Shown here: positions 1-7,106 of the stretch, one piece after another
How positions within the stretch are numbered: position 1 is the stretch's first letter
How the letters are laid out: every line of letters begins with the position of its first letter
Assembly: GCF_014696345.1 (NCBI RefSeq)
Contig: NZ_JACJPY010000034.1
Coordinates: 1-44,459 of the forward strand
DNA: 44,459 nucleotides
Reading direction: 5' to 3'
Source: Pseudanabaena cinerea FACHB-1277
Lineage (GTDB): Bacteria; Cyanobacteriota; Cyanobacteriia; Pseudanabaenales; Pseudanabaenaceae
The notes under the pieces: model-generated
Seen by the model: only the letters and a program-made list of their open reading frames with translations
Database searches by the model: none
What the model was told of the DNA's origin: nothing
Program-made: the position numbers and the translations under genes

Positions 1-408
1 AGTACTAGCATAGATTTGTAAAATCTTATACTGTATACTGTAGCATAGATTAAGTAAAGCCGTGCTGGAAGCACGGGGTTTTAAACCCATTTTTTTGATA
101 ACTTGAGTCATAACGGAATCGGGAACCTTACTAATATCGCCATTGTTGCCAACACAGAGGCGATATTTTTCTTCTAGCAACTCACGGGCGGTTTTGACTG
201 GTTTGATAGTACGGATATCGATTTGCTTTTCCTTTCGGGATTCGGGCTTGACTTCAGGGTTTGGTTTTTCGGGTTGGGCGATCGCCTGTTGTGAATTAGC
301 GATCGCATTGCTTTGTAAATCCCACCTAGCCAAGTAGTAACCAATGATTGAACCAAATCCAAGCATTAATCCCATTGCAGCAATCAAAAGCTTACTCATT
401 GGTTTCAT
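1..408 (-). CDS. Membrane-anchored hypothetical protein, truncated by the window edge
   Basis: The frame stays open from an ATG at 408 to the left edge (136 codons, no stop). An AGGAGG six bases upstream supports this start; a second ATG at 399 is possible. The product begins with a short basic stretch and one hydrophobic helix (about residues 6-26, KLLIAAMGLMLGFGSIIGYY). A Pro/Lys/Glu-rich linker and a soluble domain with two Cys (LCVGNNGD and LNLCYS) follow. It is the third gene of a leftward run after the 40-aa and 91-aa genes. The last 50 or so codons run through short repeats, so the true 3' end may be altered. I do not recognise the family. Confidence 0.55.
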   Translation of the reverse strand, partial: MKPMSKLLIAAMGLMLGFGSIIGYYLARWDLQSNAIANSQQAIAQPEKPNPEVKPESRKEKQIDIRTIKPVKTARELLEEKYRLCVGNNGDISKVPDSVMTQVIKKMGLKPRASSTALLNLCYSIQYKILQIYAST

Positions 409-514
409 CGTCATCCTCCTCATCCTCATCATCGTTATTGCAATCCCACCAATCAGGGTTTGCATTCGTGAGGGCATCCCAAAAAGTCCAAATTTTGTCT
501 TCAGGCTCTGTCAT
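392..514 (-). CDS. Small acidic protein, 40 aa
   Basis: An ATG at 514 overlaps the stop of the upstream 91-aa gene (ATGA), and the stop overlaps the start of the next gene. It therefore sits inside a translationally coupled leftward operon. The product starts MTEPEDKIWTFWDALTNANP, has several Trp residues and ends in a run of Asp/Glu (DDEDEEDDDE). A very acidic small protein could be a DNA mimic or anti-repressor, but nothing in the sequence proves that. The overlap geometry on both sides is the main evidence that it is a real gene. Confidence 0.5.
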   Translation of the reverse strand: MTEPEDKIWTFWDALTNANPDWWDCNNDDEDEEDDDETNE

Positions 515-786
515 GCTGCTTTGCCCTCATCGTCACTACTTGGAAGTGCTGCCAATTCAGGGAAAGCCGAAATATTGATCGGGCTATCATTGCCGCGAGT
601 GAGCCAAGCAAAGAGCTTAGCGGGGGCTTTGCGAACGATCGCCTGTGTCACCTTTTGCCAGTCGATGCTATCTAAAAGTTGATCGGCTATTTCATCATTT
701 AGGCGATCGCTGATTGCCTCGATGCTTGGGGCTGTTTCTTCTGTGGGTAGTGGCTGTACTACCTCAAGCGGTTTCTTTACTGCCAT
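511..786 (-). CDS. Hypothetical protein of the element, 91 aa
   Basis: First gene of the leftward run at the left side of the element. The product (MAVKKPLEVVQPLPTEE...) has a flexible Pro/Glu-rich N-terminus. A helical core (about residues 22-66) contains QLLDSIDWQKVTQAIVRKAP, and the C-terminus is Ser/Asp-rich. There is no membrane segment or signal peptide. It is divergent from the RHH gene at 928 and shares a 141-bp control region with it. I do not recognise a family. Confidence 0.6.
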   Translation of the reverse strand: MAVKKPLEVVQPLPTEETAPSIEAISDRLNDEIADQLLDSIDWQKVTQAIVRKAPAKLFAWLTRGNDSPINISAFPELAALPSSDDEGKAA

Positions 787-812
787 AATGCTTGATACCT
801 AAGAGATTGGGT

Positions 813-850
813 AAGCGGTGCGTAAGCTGTCGAAATCTAGCGCACCGCTT
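813..850. promoter_or_regulatory. Perfect 10-bp inverted repeat upstream of the leftward genes
   Basis: AAGCGGTGCG (813-822) and CGCACCGCTT (841-850) are perfect inverted complements separated by 18 bases, with a short T run after the right arm. On the + strand this could act as a weak terminator, but no + strand gene lies upstream. On the - strand it falls in the leader of the 91-aa gene. An operator or leader hairpin is therefore equally likely. Confidence 0.4.
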
Positions 851-869
851 TTTAATGTTATACCTTAAA

Positions 870-889
870 TACTGTCAGAATGCACAGTA
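870..889 (+). promoter_or_regulatory. Candidate operator palindrome before the RHH gene
   Basis: TACTGT and ACAGTA form a perfect 6-bp inverted repeat with an 8-bp spacer, 38 bp before the ATG of the RHH protein. A second smaller symmetry (ACAC-A-GTGT, 904-912) lies between it and the gene. RHH repressors commonly bind such sites and regulate their own genes, so autoregulation of the two-gene operon is a reasonable inference. Confidence 0.35.
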
Positions 890-927
890 ACTAGATAGTA
901 TTTACACAGTGTTTATTATTTGATGTT

Positions 928-1125
928 ATGGCTAGAAATTCGCAAAAAGTCCAAGTTATGCTCCCTGACAATATTTATGAGGTTATTAAAGCCATGTCGG
1001 AATCTGGCGAAACAGCCTCAGAATATTGTGCAAGGGCGATCATCAATAAAGTTGAGCATGATCTGATGGTTAAGTTGCCCGAAAAATGGCAAGCATTCAC
1101 CGCAAAGGAGGCAAGAAAAGAATGA
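928..1125 (+). CDS. Ribbon-helix-helix (CopG/Arc-like) DNA-binding protein
   Basis: A 65-residue protein with the RHH pattern. A basic beta strand (KVQVMLPDNIYE, about residues 7-18) is followed by two helices (IKAMSESGET and ASEYCARAIINKVEHDL) ending in a short tail. RHH proteins dimerise and bind palindromic DNA through the strand. Its stop overlaps the start of the next gene (ATGA), giving a two-gene operon of DNA-binding proteins. It may be a repressor or copy/excision regulator of the element. It could instead be an antitoxin, but the partner is a winged-helix protein rather than a recognisable toxin. Confidence 0.75.
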   Translation: MARNSQKVQVMLPDNIYEVIKAMSESGETASEYCARAIINKVEHDLMVKLPEKWQAFTAKEARKE

Positions 1126-1364
1126 CGGATCGAGACGTTTTAGAGGTACTAGCCAAAGTATCACCCAGAGCCGCTAAAAGCCGATATATTCGCGAGACAT
1201 TGAATATACCCAAAAGCTCAAAGAATGCAAAAACTGTTTTGCAGTGCCTTGGGAGGTTACAAGCCAAAGGGCAGGCACAAGCATATAAACCCGATCCTTT
1301 GGGGGAGAAAAAATATTGGTTTATTACCGAACAAGGTAAGCAATCATTAAAAAATGAGCAATAA
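1122..1364 (+). CDS. Small winged-helix DNA-binding protein
   Basis: I start this at the ATG that overlaps the upstream stop, with AAGGAGG about ten bases before it. An in-frame ATG at 1086 is less likely. The 80-residue product (MTDRDVLEVLAKVSPRAAKS...) reads as helix, helix, recognition helix (SSKNAKTVLQCLGRLQAKGQ), then a beta wing (KKYWFITEQGKQSL). This is typical of PadR/MarR-like or phage wHTH regulators. It is cotranscribed with the RHH gene. The final codons lie inside the left 41-bp inverted repeat, so its end is shared sequence with the end of the convergent fibre gene. Confidence 0.65.
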   Translation: MTDRDVLEVLAKVSPRAAKSRYIRETLNIPKSSKNAKTVLQCLGRLQAKGQAQAYKPDPLGEKKYWFITEQGKQSLKNEQ

Positions 1365-1398
1365 AGAAGAGAGGCGATCGCTAAGTTAGCGATCGCCT
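1358..1398 (+). repeat. Left copy of a perfect 41-bp inverted repeat with terminator-like hairpin
   Basis: This copy is the exact reverse complement of 1505-1545. It contains its own near-perfect palindrome (AGGCGATCGCTAA / TTAGCGATCGCCT, one-base centre) built on two HIP1 octamers. It starts inside the last codons of the wHTH gene and covers its stop. The internal hairpin can terminate transcripts from either side. Confidence 0.85.
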
Positions 1399-1415
1399 TT
1401 GCTATAGTTAATATT

Positions 1416-1484
1416 CGCGGGGTGAGTAGTGGTTAGAGCGCACGCGGCAGTGTGTGAATGGCAGTTCGATTCTGTCCCCTGCGG
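1416..1484 (+). tRNA. tRNA-like sequence, anticodon not assignable, probably degenerate
   Basis: A cloverleaf can be drawn. The acceptor stem CGCGGGG/CCCTGCG has 7 pairs with one G-U. The T arm GGCAG-TTCGATT-CTGTC has a canonical TTCRA loop. A CACGC/GTGTG anticodon-like stem encloses GGCAGT. A D-loop-like AGTGGTTAGA is present. It is short (69 nt), the D stem is poor, the anticodon loop has six bases and no U33, and no anticodon can be read with confidence. CCA is not encoded. It may be a decayed phage tRNA or a tRNA-mimic. It lies between two convergent genes, inside the inverted repeats. Confidence 0.5.
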
Positions 1485-1504
1485 TTTAGATCACATAACA
1501 AGAG

Positions 1505-1545
1505 AGGCGATCGCTAACTTAGCGATCGCCTCTCTTCTTTATTGC
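1505..1545 (-). repeat. Right copy of the perfect 41-bp inverted repeat with terminator hairpin
   Basis: Exact reverse complement of 1358-1398. Here the hairpin stem is longer (AGAGAGGCGATCGCTAA pairing with its complement) and a T-rich run follows. It works as an intrinsic terminator on the + strand behind the tRNA-like sequence. The repeat covers the stop codon of the convergent fibre gene. Confidence 0.85.
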
Positions 1546-2441
1546 TGTAGGTATGCGCTAATTTCAATCTTGGCTCCTAATCTTCGATCTGGAGAGATAT
1601 AAAATCCTTTGGAGTGTTGCCCCAGTAAATAGGCTTGAGTCAAAGTAAAACAGGTTTCATCAGGGGATAAATCCGTACTCGATCCTTTTTTCATGAAGAA
1701 AATATTTGAAGAAATAGACCACGAAGGGACTTCATTGTTTGGATCGGTCATTTCATAAAACAGGGCATAGCATCCTGCCCCATACAGATCTAATGCTTGG
1801 CTGAAGTCCTGCCCTCCATCCTGCCAGCCAAAATTATTGAAATCAAGAAAAACATCCCCCACAGGGTGGTGATTGCAATATGCCCAAAAAAATCTCCCGT
1901 AAGCATCAGGATATTGAAAAAGCAAGCCCTGATCTTCAAGATAATTATTAGAAACCGTTATTGGCGGGATGGTGTTTCTCCAAATTAGGTTAGCACCGTC
2001 AGCGATCGCTACAAAAATATGCCCGTGCCTAGCGTCAAAATACTGCTCCCCTAATGCAATCGGGGCAGTTTGAGGGGGATTATTGCCTACAGCTATTGCA
2101 CTGCCTCCCCCAGTGCCTCCGCCATCAGCCCCAACGATCTCTAGCCAATCAGTAGGCAAAATCCCATTAGCGCGGTAGATGCGATTTTGATCCACGCGCA
2201 CTAAAAGCTGTGTTTGGCTCATTGGCTCAGGGAAAGTCTCGTCAAAGATGACGCGCTGCTCTGGCATTGGCGAAAGCTCTACTAGCTGCCCTTGGTTTGT
2301 GCCTGTAGCGCGGTAAACCTTGTTTGTGTCAGTAGCGGTCAGTATTTGATCGAAAAAGTCAGGCGTAATGGTTGCAGGATTGCCCGTAAAGGTTCGCAAT
2401 CTTGCATAGTGCAGATCGGTGGTTAGTTCACTGTGTCGCAT
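1539..2441 (-). CDS. Phage fibre or adhesin-like protein, 300 aa
   Basis: Last gene of the leftward structural operon, 2 bp after the previous stop. The N-terminal third has two similar beta-hairpin units, TNKVYRATGTNQGQLVEL (about residues 39-56) and QNRIYRANGILPTDWLEI (about 85-102). These resemble the head-binding or shaft repeats of phage fibres. A Gly-rich linker (GADGGGTGGGSA) follows, then a large C-terminal domain rich in aromatic residues and Gly (for example YCNHHPVGDVFLDFNNFGW), likely the receptor-binding tip. There is no signal peptide. The family call rests on motif style; the C-terminal domain is not recognised. Confidence 0.5.
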   Translation of the reverse strand: MRHSELTTDLHYARLRTFTGNPATITPDFFDQILTATDTNKVYRATGTNQGQLVELSPMPEQRVIFDETFPEPMSQTQLLVRVDQNRIYRANGILPTDWLEIVGADGGGTGGGSAIAVGNNPPQTAPIALGEQYFDARHGHIFVAIADGANLIWRNTIPPITVSNNYLEDQGLLFQYPDAYGRFFWAYCNHHPVGDVFLDFNNFGWQDGGQDFSQALDLYGAGCYALFYEMTDPNNEVPSWSISSNIFFMKKGSSTDLSPDETCFTLTQAYLLGQHSKGFYISPDRRLGAKIEISAYLQQ

Positions 2442-2443
2442 AT

Positions 2444-2725
2444 TTAATCCTCAAAAATTACATTAGAGCCATCGGTCACGACTGCGCCATTAGCAACCAC
2501 AATCGCGCCCAAAATGGCTTCGATATTGCCGCCATCGGCGCTAACCTGCGCCCAGTCGGTAACGTTGTTAGTCGCCTTGGCAACCCATAGGCGATCGCTA
2601 AGCGTATTTAGCCAAAAAGTCCCAATTGCATCTGGGGCAATATCAGGATCTTTGGGGTGCAGTATTGCCGAAGGCGGGGGCGCTTCGGCAACATTGATCG
2701 TCAGCATCGGATTTGAAATAGGCAT
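2444..2725 (-). CDS. Small fibre-like protein, 93 aa
   Basis: The product has a Pro-rich start and then one beta-hairpin unit, GTFWLNTLSDRLWVAKATNN followed by VTDWAQVSADGG. This closely echoes the repeat units of the downstream fibre gene, including the Trp-Asp/Glu ending and Gly-rich exit. Such units are common in tail-fibre head regions. It starts immediately at the stop of the 490-aa gene and ends 2 bp before the fibre gene, so the two are probably made together. It could be an adaptor or a split-off head domain. Confidence 0.5.
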   Translation of the reverse strand: MPISNPMLTINVAEAPPPSAILHPKDPDIAPDAIGTFWLNTLSDRLWVAKATNNVTDWAQVSADGGNIEAILGAIVVANGAVVTDGSNVIFED

Positions 2726-4198
2726 TTAATTAAAAGTCACTCCTTTTGGTTCTTGATCCATCCACAAATCTACCCTTACCAAGTCTTCGGCAAGCTTGGA
2801 GCCGTCTAGAAAATCTCGCCCCTCGCCTGTAGTTGTTCTACGGACTAGCAGGGTTGCGTATGCAGGGAAAACCTGCACAGGCTCTTTTTTGAGCGCAATA
2901 TTCTTCTTTTCGACTTCTTCAGTTACCGAAATACTTAGCGGCTTGGCAGTGCTAAGGGTGAGAAAGCGTTTAAGCACTCGCTCGGCTTCGCTCTTATTGC
3001 TGGCATAAATTGCCATTTGCCGCCCGTTATCTAGGTTAGCCGTAGCCCTAAATTTGCCCCAAGTATAGGGCTTGCAAGCATCCTTAATTCGCCGCCAAGA
3101 TAGCCCCACAACTACATCAGGGATAGTTACGGTGACATCTTTACAGTTTTTACTGCCAATGCGCCATGGTGGTTCTTTTTTGCCTTTTTTGAGAATAATC
3201 GTTAGCTGGCGGCGCAATGGCTTTGCGGTTAGGTAGTCTTCGGCAGGTTGCCCGACAATTTGCCCAACGTCACGATTGGCAATTAGGCGGTAATTGTTGA
3301 GGGCTGACAGGGTTTCTGTCTCAACATCAATTTGCGCCCCTGTGATGATCATCTCTTCTTTGATCTGTTTGTTTGGGCGTAGTCGTACAGTGCGTTTTTT
3401 ACCTTTAGTAGCCTCGTTTGCCGCTTTTGCTTGAACGTAAGCATCATCTATCTCCTGAGCGATGATCATTCCATTTTCCCAAAAAGTATCAACAAATTCA
3501 TCGCTTGCCGATTCTGAAAAAGCACGCCAATTTTGATCTTTTATTCCCTCAAGCTGTCGCTCAAATTGAGCGCTGAAGCTCATGTCTACCCCACCCTCAG
3601 TAGCTTTGCCTCCGTTTATAAATTTTCTAATGTTTATGTAACTACTAATTAAGGCTTGATTCCCTACAGAGCCGATAGTCTGAAGTAGCGCTGCCCCAAA
3701 ACTTTGTACGACTTCCCGCCCCCCTTCTTGAATTACTTTACTGGCGACAGCATTAGCTAAAGCGCCCCCCCCTACTACGGGAACAACTAAAGCAACTCCG
3801 TATCCTATCCCCAAAGTCACAATAAATCCAAATAGCCGCCCGAAAAAATTCCCGATGGCGCTAAAAGCTCTTGTTTGCTCTGATTTAATCATTGCCTCTA
3901 ATTCTTTGTCAGAGGCATTCCAGTTAAAAGCCGCGACTCGTTGAACCGTGCTAAAAAATCCTTGAACAATAGCCACAACAGCCCCTGCGCCAAAATTTAA
4001 GCTCTGAAATATTGGACCAGATATAAACCCCAAGAAGCCTTTAAACCCTTGAGTGATTTTTTCTAGGATGTTGCTCCTTTCAGATCGAATAATTGGATTT
4101 TTTAAGTCCAAATAGCGAATCTTCCCTTTTATATTCCCTACTTTTTCTCTGATTTTTCTTGAAGTAAGTAGGTTTTTTACTAATTTTAGTTGAGTCAT
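2726..4198 (-). CDS. Putative virion protein with large hydrophobic Gly/Ala-rich segment, 490 aa
   Basis: The N-terminus (residues 1-50) is strongly basic. Three hydrophobic, Gly-rich stretches follow: about 52-82 (GFLGFISGPIFQ), 112-150 (FGFIVTLGIGYGVALVVPVV, then GGGALANAVAS) and 164-190. The C-terminal half is soluble and rich in beta strands and Lys/Arg. No enzyme motif is visible. The layout recalls membrane-penetrating or pilot proteins of virions, or a minor coat protein, but this is inference only. The gene is 3 bp after the 635-aa gene and abuts the small fibre gene, so it belongs to the same transcript. Confidence 0.45.
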   Translation of the reverse strand: MTQLKLVKNLLTSRKIREKVGNIKGKIRYLDLKNPIIRSERSNILEKITQGFKGFLGFISGPIFQSLNFGAGAVVAIVQGFFSTVQRVAAFNWNASDKELEAMIKSEQTRAFSAIGNFFGRLFGFIVTLGIGYGVALVVPVVGGGALANAVASKVIQEGGREVVQSFGAALLQTIGSVGNQALISSYINIRKFINGGKATEGGVDMSFSAQFERQLEGIKDQNWRAFSESASDEFVDTFWENGMIIAQEIDDAYVQAKAANEATKGKKRTVRLRPNKQIKEEMIITGAQIDVETETLSALNNYRLIANRDVGQIVGQPAEDYLTAKPLRRQLTIILKKGKKEPPWRIGSKNCKDVTVTIPDVVVGLSWRRIKDACKPYTWGKFRATANLDNGRQMAIYASNKSEAERVLKRFLTLSTAKPLSISVTEEVEKKNIALKKEPVQVFPAYATLLVRRTTTGEGRDFLDGSKLAEDLVRVDLWMDQEPKGVTFN

Positions 4199-4201
4199 AA
4201 T

Positions 4202-6109
4202 TTATTTCTCTTCTTTGATATCTGGGGAAGATTCACCTCTATTAAAAGGGGAATTTGGATTGTTGATGTCCTTTAAAAATTGCTTCCAATCATCCTCCGA
4301 TTTGAGACGCTCTTTTACTTGCTCATCAGCCTTTTCAAGAACCTCTCTCATTTGTTTTTTGTTGCGAAAAAATACGGATTTAATAATCCCTGCGGCAAAC
4401 ATTAGTTTCATGAAGAAGTCGGCGGCTGTTTCCTTGTCTTCGTTTTGCCAGCCTTTGACGTGACCTTTGACTGTTTGTAAAATCTCGTCTATCCGAACCT
4501 CTTGATCTTTTTCTCCTAAAACTAATTTTGAGAAGTCAAATTGATACGTTAATTCTCTGTCGGCAGGATTGCCTTTGTAGCCCAAAAATTTCGCATTGGC
4601 TTTTGCATAGTCTTGAGTGATCGCAATCCCATTTTTTGCGGCAATTACTTCGGCTGCAATTCTCAAAAGCATTGCTTGATCTACTTCTTGGTTAACCGCG
4701 CCTTTAGCAACCAATCCATAGATTTCAGCGATCGCTTCGGCAAGGTTAGGCAATTGAATTTTTTGCTTTTGATCGCCCTTGGTTAAGGGGTCTATATCCT
4801 TTACCTCAATCTCAATAGGGAATTCGCCAATCAGCGAGTCCAGCTGATTGGTAAGCCAAAACATAAAGTCAGTTTGGCTTTGAAGTTTATCTACCTGATC
4901 GCCAGTTCCAGTTAGCAAACTCCTAGGAACCTCAATGGGATATTTCTCAATCCCTGCGGTTTTACCCAAAAGGTTTAGTAATCCTGTCAAGGATTGATCC
5001 GAAAGTTTAACCGCTTTTTGTACTTCACTAGGCAATTTCCCAGTTCCTAATATTTTTTTGATCTCTTTAAGCTCTTTTAGAAGATCATCAGCTTTCTTAT
5101 TCGCTTTGTCAGCGTTGTCATTTGCATCGCGGCAGCTATTACAACACATACGTTCCTCTGGATCTTTTTTCCTTTTGCGTTTATCATCCCTACCAAATGG
5201 TGGTGGTGGTGGGGGCGGTGGTGGTAGTGGGGCGCAATTCGCAGGGACTCCACAACATCTTCCCACAGTCCAACTGATGAAAGTGAAACTAGTTGTATGT
5301 TCAAAAATTGGGCTTTGCGGGGTTGCCTGCCGACTGATGCGGACCAAGACGGATTGATAAATATAGGTGTCTGCGAAAGTGTGATAAACCCAAGGCGCTC
5401 GATCCGTATCTGAGAAAGGAAAGGATAGATCCAGATGGCATTCAGGTGCAAGATCGCCATACCCTGGTATGGGTTCTGTCGCGCCTAGCCGTACAATTTT
5501 GGCTCCCGCCTCTACCTTGATCTCTTCCTTGAAAACTTCTTCTTGCTGTTCTTGCACGATAAAGCCTCTTATATTTCGCATCGTGCCACGATTCCAGCGA
5601 TTATGCCATCGATTGATAATCCCTTCCCTAGATGCACATTCTGGGGTTTTGCACTGGTTGGGTTGGGGATTTTCATCATAAGGGGGCGGCATTAAGGCAT
5701 TTATAATGTCTAGCCCCGATGGGGGCGGCGGGTTATCTTCCTTGCAATTAGGATCGCGGCGGCAAACTATCGTAGGAGTCAGCTTTACCCATCCCACAAC
5801 GGGATAGGTGTAGAGGCAGGTAGTACAGCCATTTGTGCGGACTTCGATCTCAAAGCCGATGGGTGGTCCCAATCGGATCGTATTTCCCTCGCAGTAGGGA
5901 GAGGCAGGATATTTTGAGCAATCACGCGGATCGACAGGCTCAAAAGGATCTGATATAGACCACTCATCATTGATAGGCGTAAGTGTGGGAGGGACTGGTA
6001 GCTCTCCAAAAAAAGGATTAGCTGTATTGCCGAAAAGATCAGGCTCTTCGGCTCTTTTTATCGGCCGGGGGCTAAAGTCGCGCCCACCAATTCTTCCTGC
6101 TCCCCTCAT
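4202..6109 (-). CDS. Large Cys/Pro-rich protein with coiled coil, 635 aa, unknown family
   Basis: Three parts can be seen. Residues 1-295 are beta-rich and Cys-rich with paired patterns (DCSKYPASPYCEG, NGCTTCLYTY, CRRDPNCKED, QCKTPEC), suggesting disulfides or metal sites. Residues about 296-325 hold nine consecutive prolines, a basic patch (DDKRKRKKD) and CCNSC. Residues about 325-360 form a Lys/Ala/Asp-rich coiled coil, followed by a long helical region ending in an acidic tail. There is no signal peptide. It overlaps the upstream gene by four bases. Position and size suggest a structural or host-interaction protein. I recognise no family. Confidence 0.5.
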   Translation of the reverse strand: MRGAGRIGGRDFSPRPIKRAEEPDLFGNTANPFFGELPVPPTLTPINDEWSISDPFEPVDPRDCSKYPASPYCEGNTIRLGPPIGFEIEVRTNGCTTCLYTYPVVGWVKLTPTIVCRRDPNCKEDNPPPPSGLDIINALMPPPYDENPQPNQCKTPECASREGIINRWHNRWNRGTMRNIRGFIVQEQQEEVFKEEIKVEAGAKIVRLGATEPIPGYGDLAPECHLDLSFPFSDTDRAPWVYHTFADTYIYQSVLVRISRQATPQSPIFEHTTSFTFISWTVGRCCGVPANCAPLPPPPPPPPPFGRDDKRKRKKDPEERMCCNSCRDANDNADKANKKADDLLKELKEIKKILGTGKLPSEVQKAVKLSDQSLTGLLNLLGKTAGIEKYPIEVPRSLLTGTGDQVDKLQSQTDFMFWLTNQLDSLIGEFPIEIEVKDIDPLTKGDQKQKIQLPNLAEAIAEIYGLVAKGAVNQEVDQAMLLRIAAEVIAAKNGIAITQDYAKANAKFLGYKGNPADRELTYQFDFSKLVLGEKDQEVRIDEILQTVKGHVKGWQNEDKETAADFFMKLMFAAGIIKSVFFRNKKQMREVLEKADEQVKERLKSEDDWKQFLKDINNPNSPFNRGESSPDIKEEK

Positions 6110-6297
6110 AGCAATAGTTTCCCCCCTTGCAATGGCTGAATAATGTCATACCGCGATGGCTTTTCATGGCTGACAAAGCGCCAATAAATCATTTCGGCTT
6201 CGATTTTGCCGCACTTGTACGGAAGCTCGATCGCTTGCACTTGCTTTGAGCGATCGCCCCGATTGTCTTCCATAAACCAGTTATCTAAGTCAAACAT
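6106..6297 (-). CDS. Hypothetical small protein, 63 aa
   Basis: Short protein (MFDLDNWFMEDNRGDRSKQVQ...) with Trp/Tyr/Phe-rich beta segments (KIEAEMIYWRFVSHEKPS). Its start shares one base with the stop of the 269-aa gene, and its stop overlaps the start of the 635-aa gene, so it is translationally coupled on both sides. That coupling is the best evidence that it is expressed. There is no membrane segment and no recognised family. Confidence 0.55.
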   Translation of the reverse strand: MFDLDNWFMEDNRGDRSKQVQAIELPYKCGKIEAEMIYWRFVSHEKPSRYDIIQPLQGGKLLL

Positions 6298-7106
6298 TAG
6301 ACCGCCTCAATCCCAGTTAGAGCGGCGTTACTAGCACTAATCGCACTAATTGCGCCGCGATAAATATTAGAAAAATTAATTTCGTAGCTACCACCACCAC
6401 GCATTAGGGTAATGCCCTTGTTTAGCTCTGCCATGCTCCCGTAATTGATAAATATTTCTTGGGTGAGTGACCTGTTAACTAGCGTCACCTGTTGCCGATT
6501 TGGGTTAGCTGGCAATATCACCTGTGAAGCGCTGCCAACAGTCCATTGATAGGGCTGTGCAAAGCTTATTTCTTTGCTATCAGTTGGTAATGTGGTTATT
6601 TCTTCCCTCACACTGCCAAAAATCAATACTCTATCTGTGCCTGATAGCTTGCCATAGCCCACATCGACAATTTGAGCACCTAATAGAAAATCGTTGCTAG
6701 TGTCAAAGCTTACGTTATCGGTCAGGTATGGCAATAAATTCACCTGATAGTAAGGCAATCGATTTAAAAGCGATACATCAAAAACGGGTTGCCAGCCTAG
6801 CCTAGAGGTTTTGATAAAAAAGCTTATTTGCTTTCGTGGTGACTTCCACTCCATATCACGTAGCGCTGTCAATCGCTCAGTACGGCTTGTGTCTGCGTCA
6901 AGGTTTGGTATGTCTGCCTCAACCATCGAATTTATGTCGACTCGCATTCTCAGTGAGGTAATAAATCCGTAAAATCGCAAGGTCTGCACGCGATCGTATG
7001 GCGAGATTGCAGATGGCTGATAAATAATCTGCATACTGTCACTGCCCTGCCCAAACGCTGACAGGATCTGCTGTGTACGGCTGAAGGTCTGCTGCAATTC
7101 GCTCAT
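6297..7106 (-). CDS. Putative structural protein of the element, 269 aa
   Basis: Soluble, beta-rich protein. It begins with a helix (MSELQQTFSRTQQILSAFGQ) and continues with alternating strands such as RVQTLRFYGFITSLRMRVDI and LPYYQVNLLPYLTDNVSF. Near the C-terminus is a segment on nucleotide-independent Ig-like lines (QQVTLVNRSLTQEIFINYG). Size, lack of enzyme motifs and position as the second gene of the leftward operon suggest a capsid or coat-related protein, without proof. It overlaps the upstream gene (ATGA). A phage structural role is inferred from the fibre genes downstream. Confidence 0.45.
   Translation of the reverse strand: MSELQQTFSRTQQILSAFGQGSDSMQIIYQPSAISPYDRVQTLRFYGFITSLRMRVDINSMVEADIPNLDADTSRTERLTALRDMEWKSPRKQISFFIKTSRLGWQPVFDVSLLNRLPYYQVNLLPYLTDNVSFDTSNDFLLGAQIVDVGYGKLSGTDRVLIFGSVREEITTLPTDSKEISFAQPYQWTVGSASQVILPANPNRQQVTLVNRSLTQEIFINYGSMAELNKGITLMRGGGSYEINFSNIYRGAISAISASNAALTGIEAV

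Noticed and set aside
1797-1988. Short + strand frame inside the fibre gene
   Set aside because: No ribosome site, no family-like sequence, and fully inside a longer supported gene.
5077-5460. Open frame with His-rich run opposite the polyproline part of the 635-aa gene
   Set aside because: It is the same-strand alternate frame of the proline-coding repeat; composition is an artefact and the 635-aa frame has the operon overlaps.
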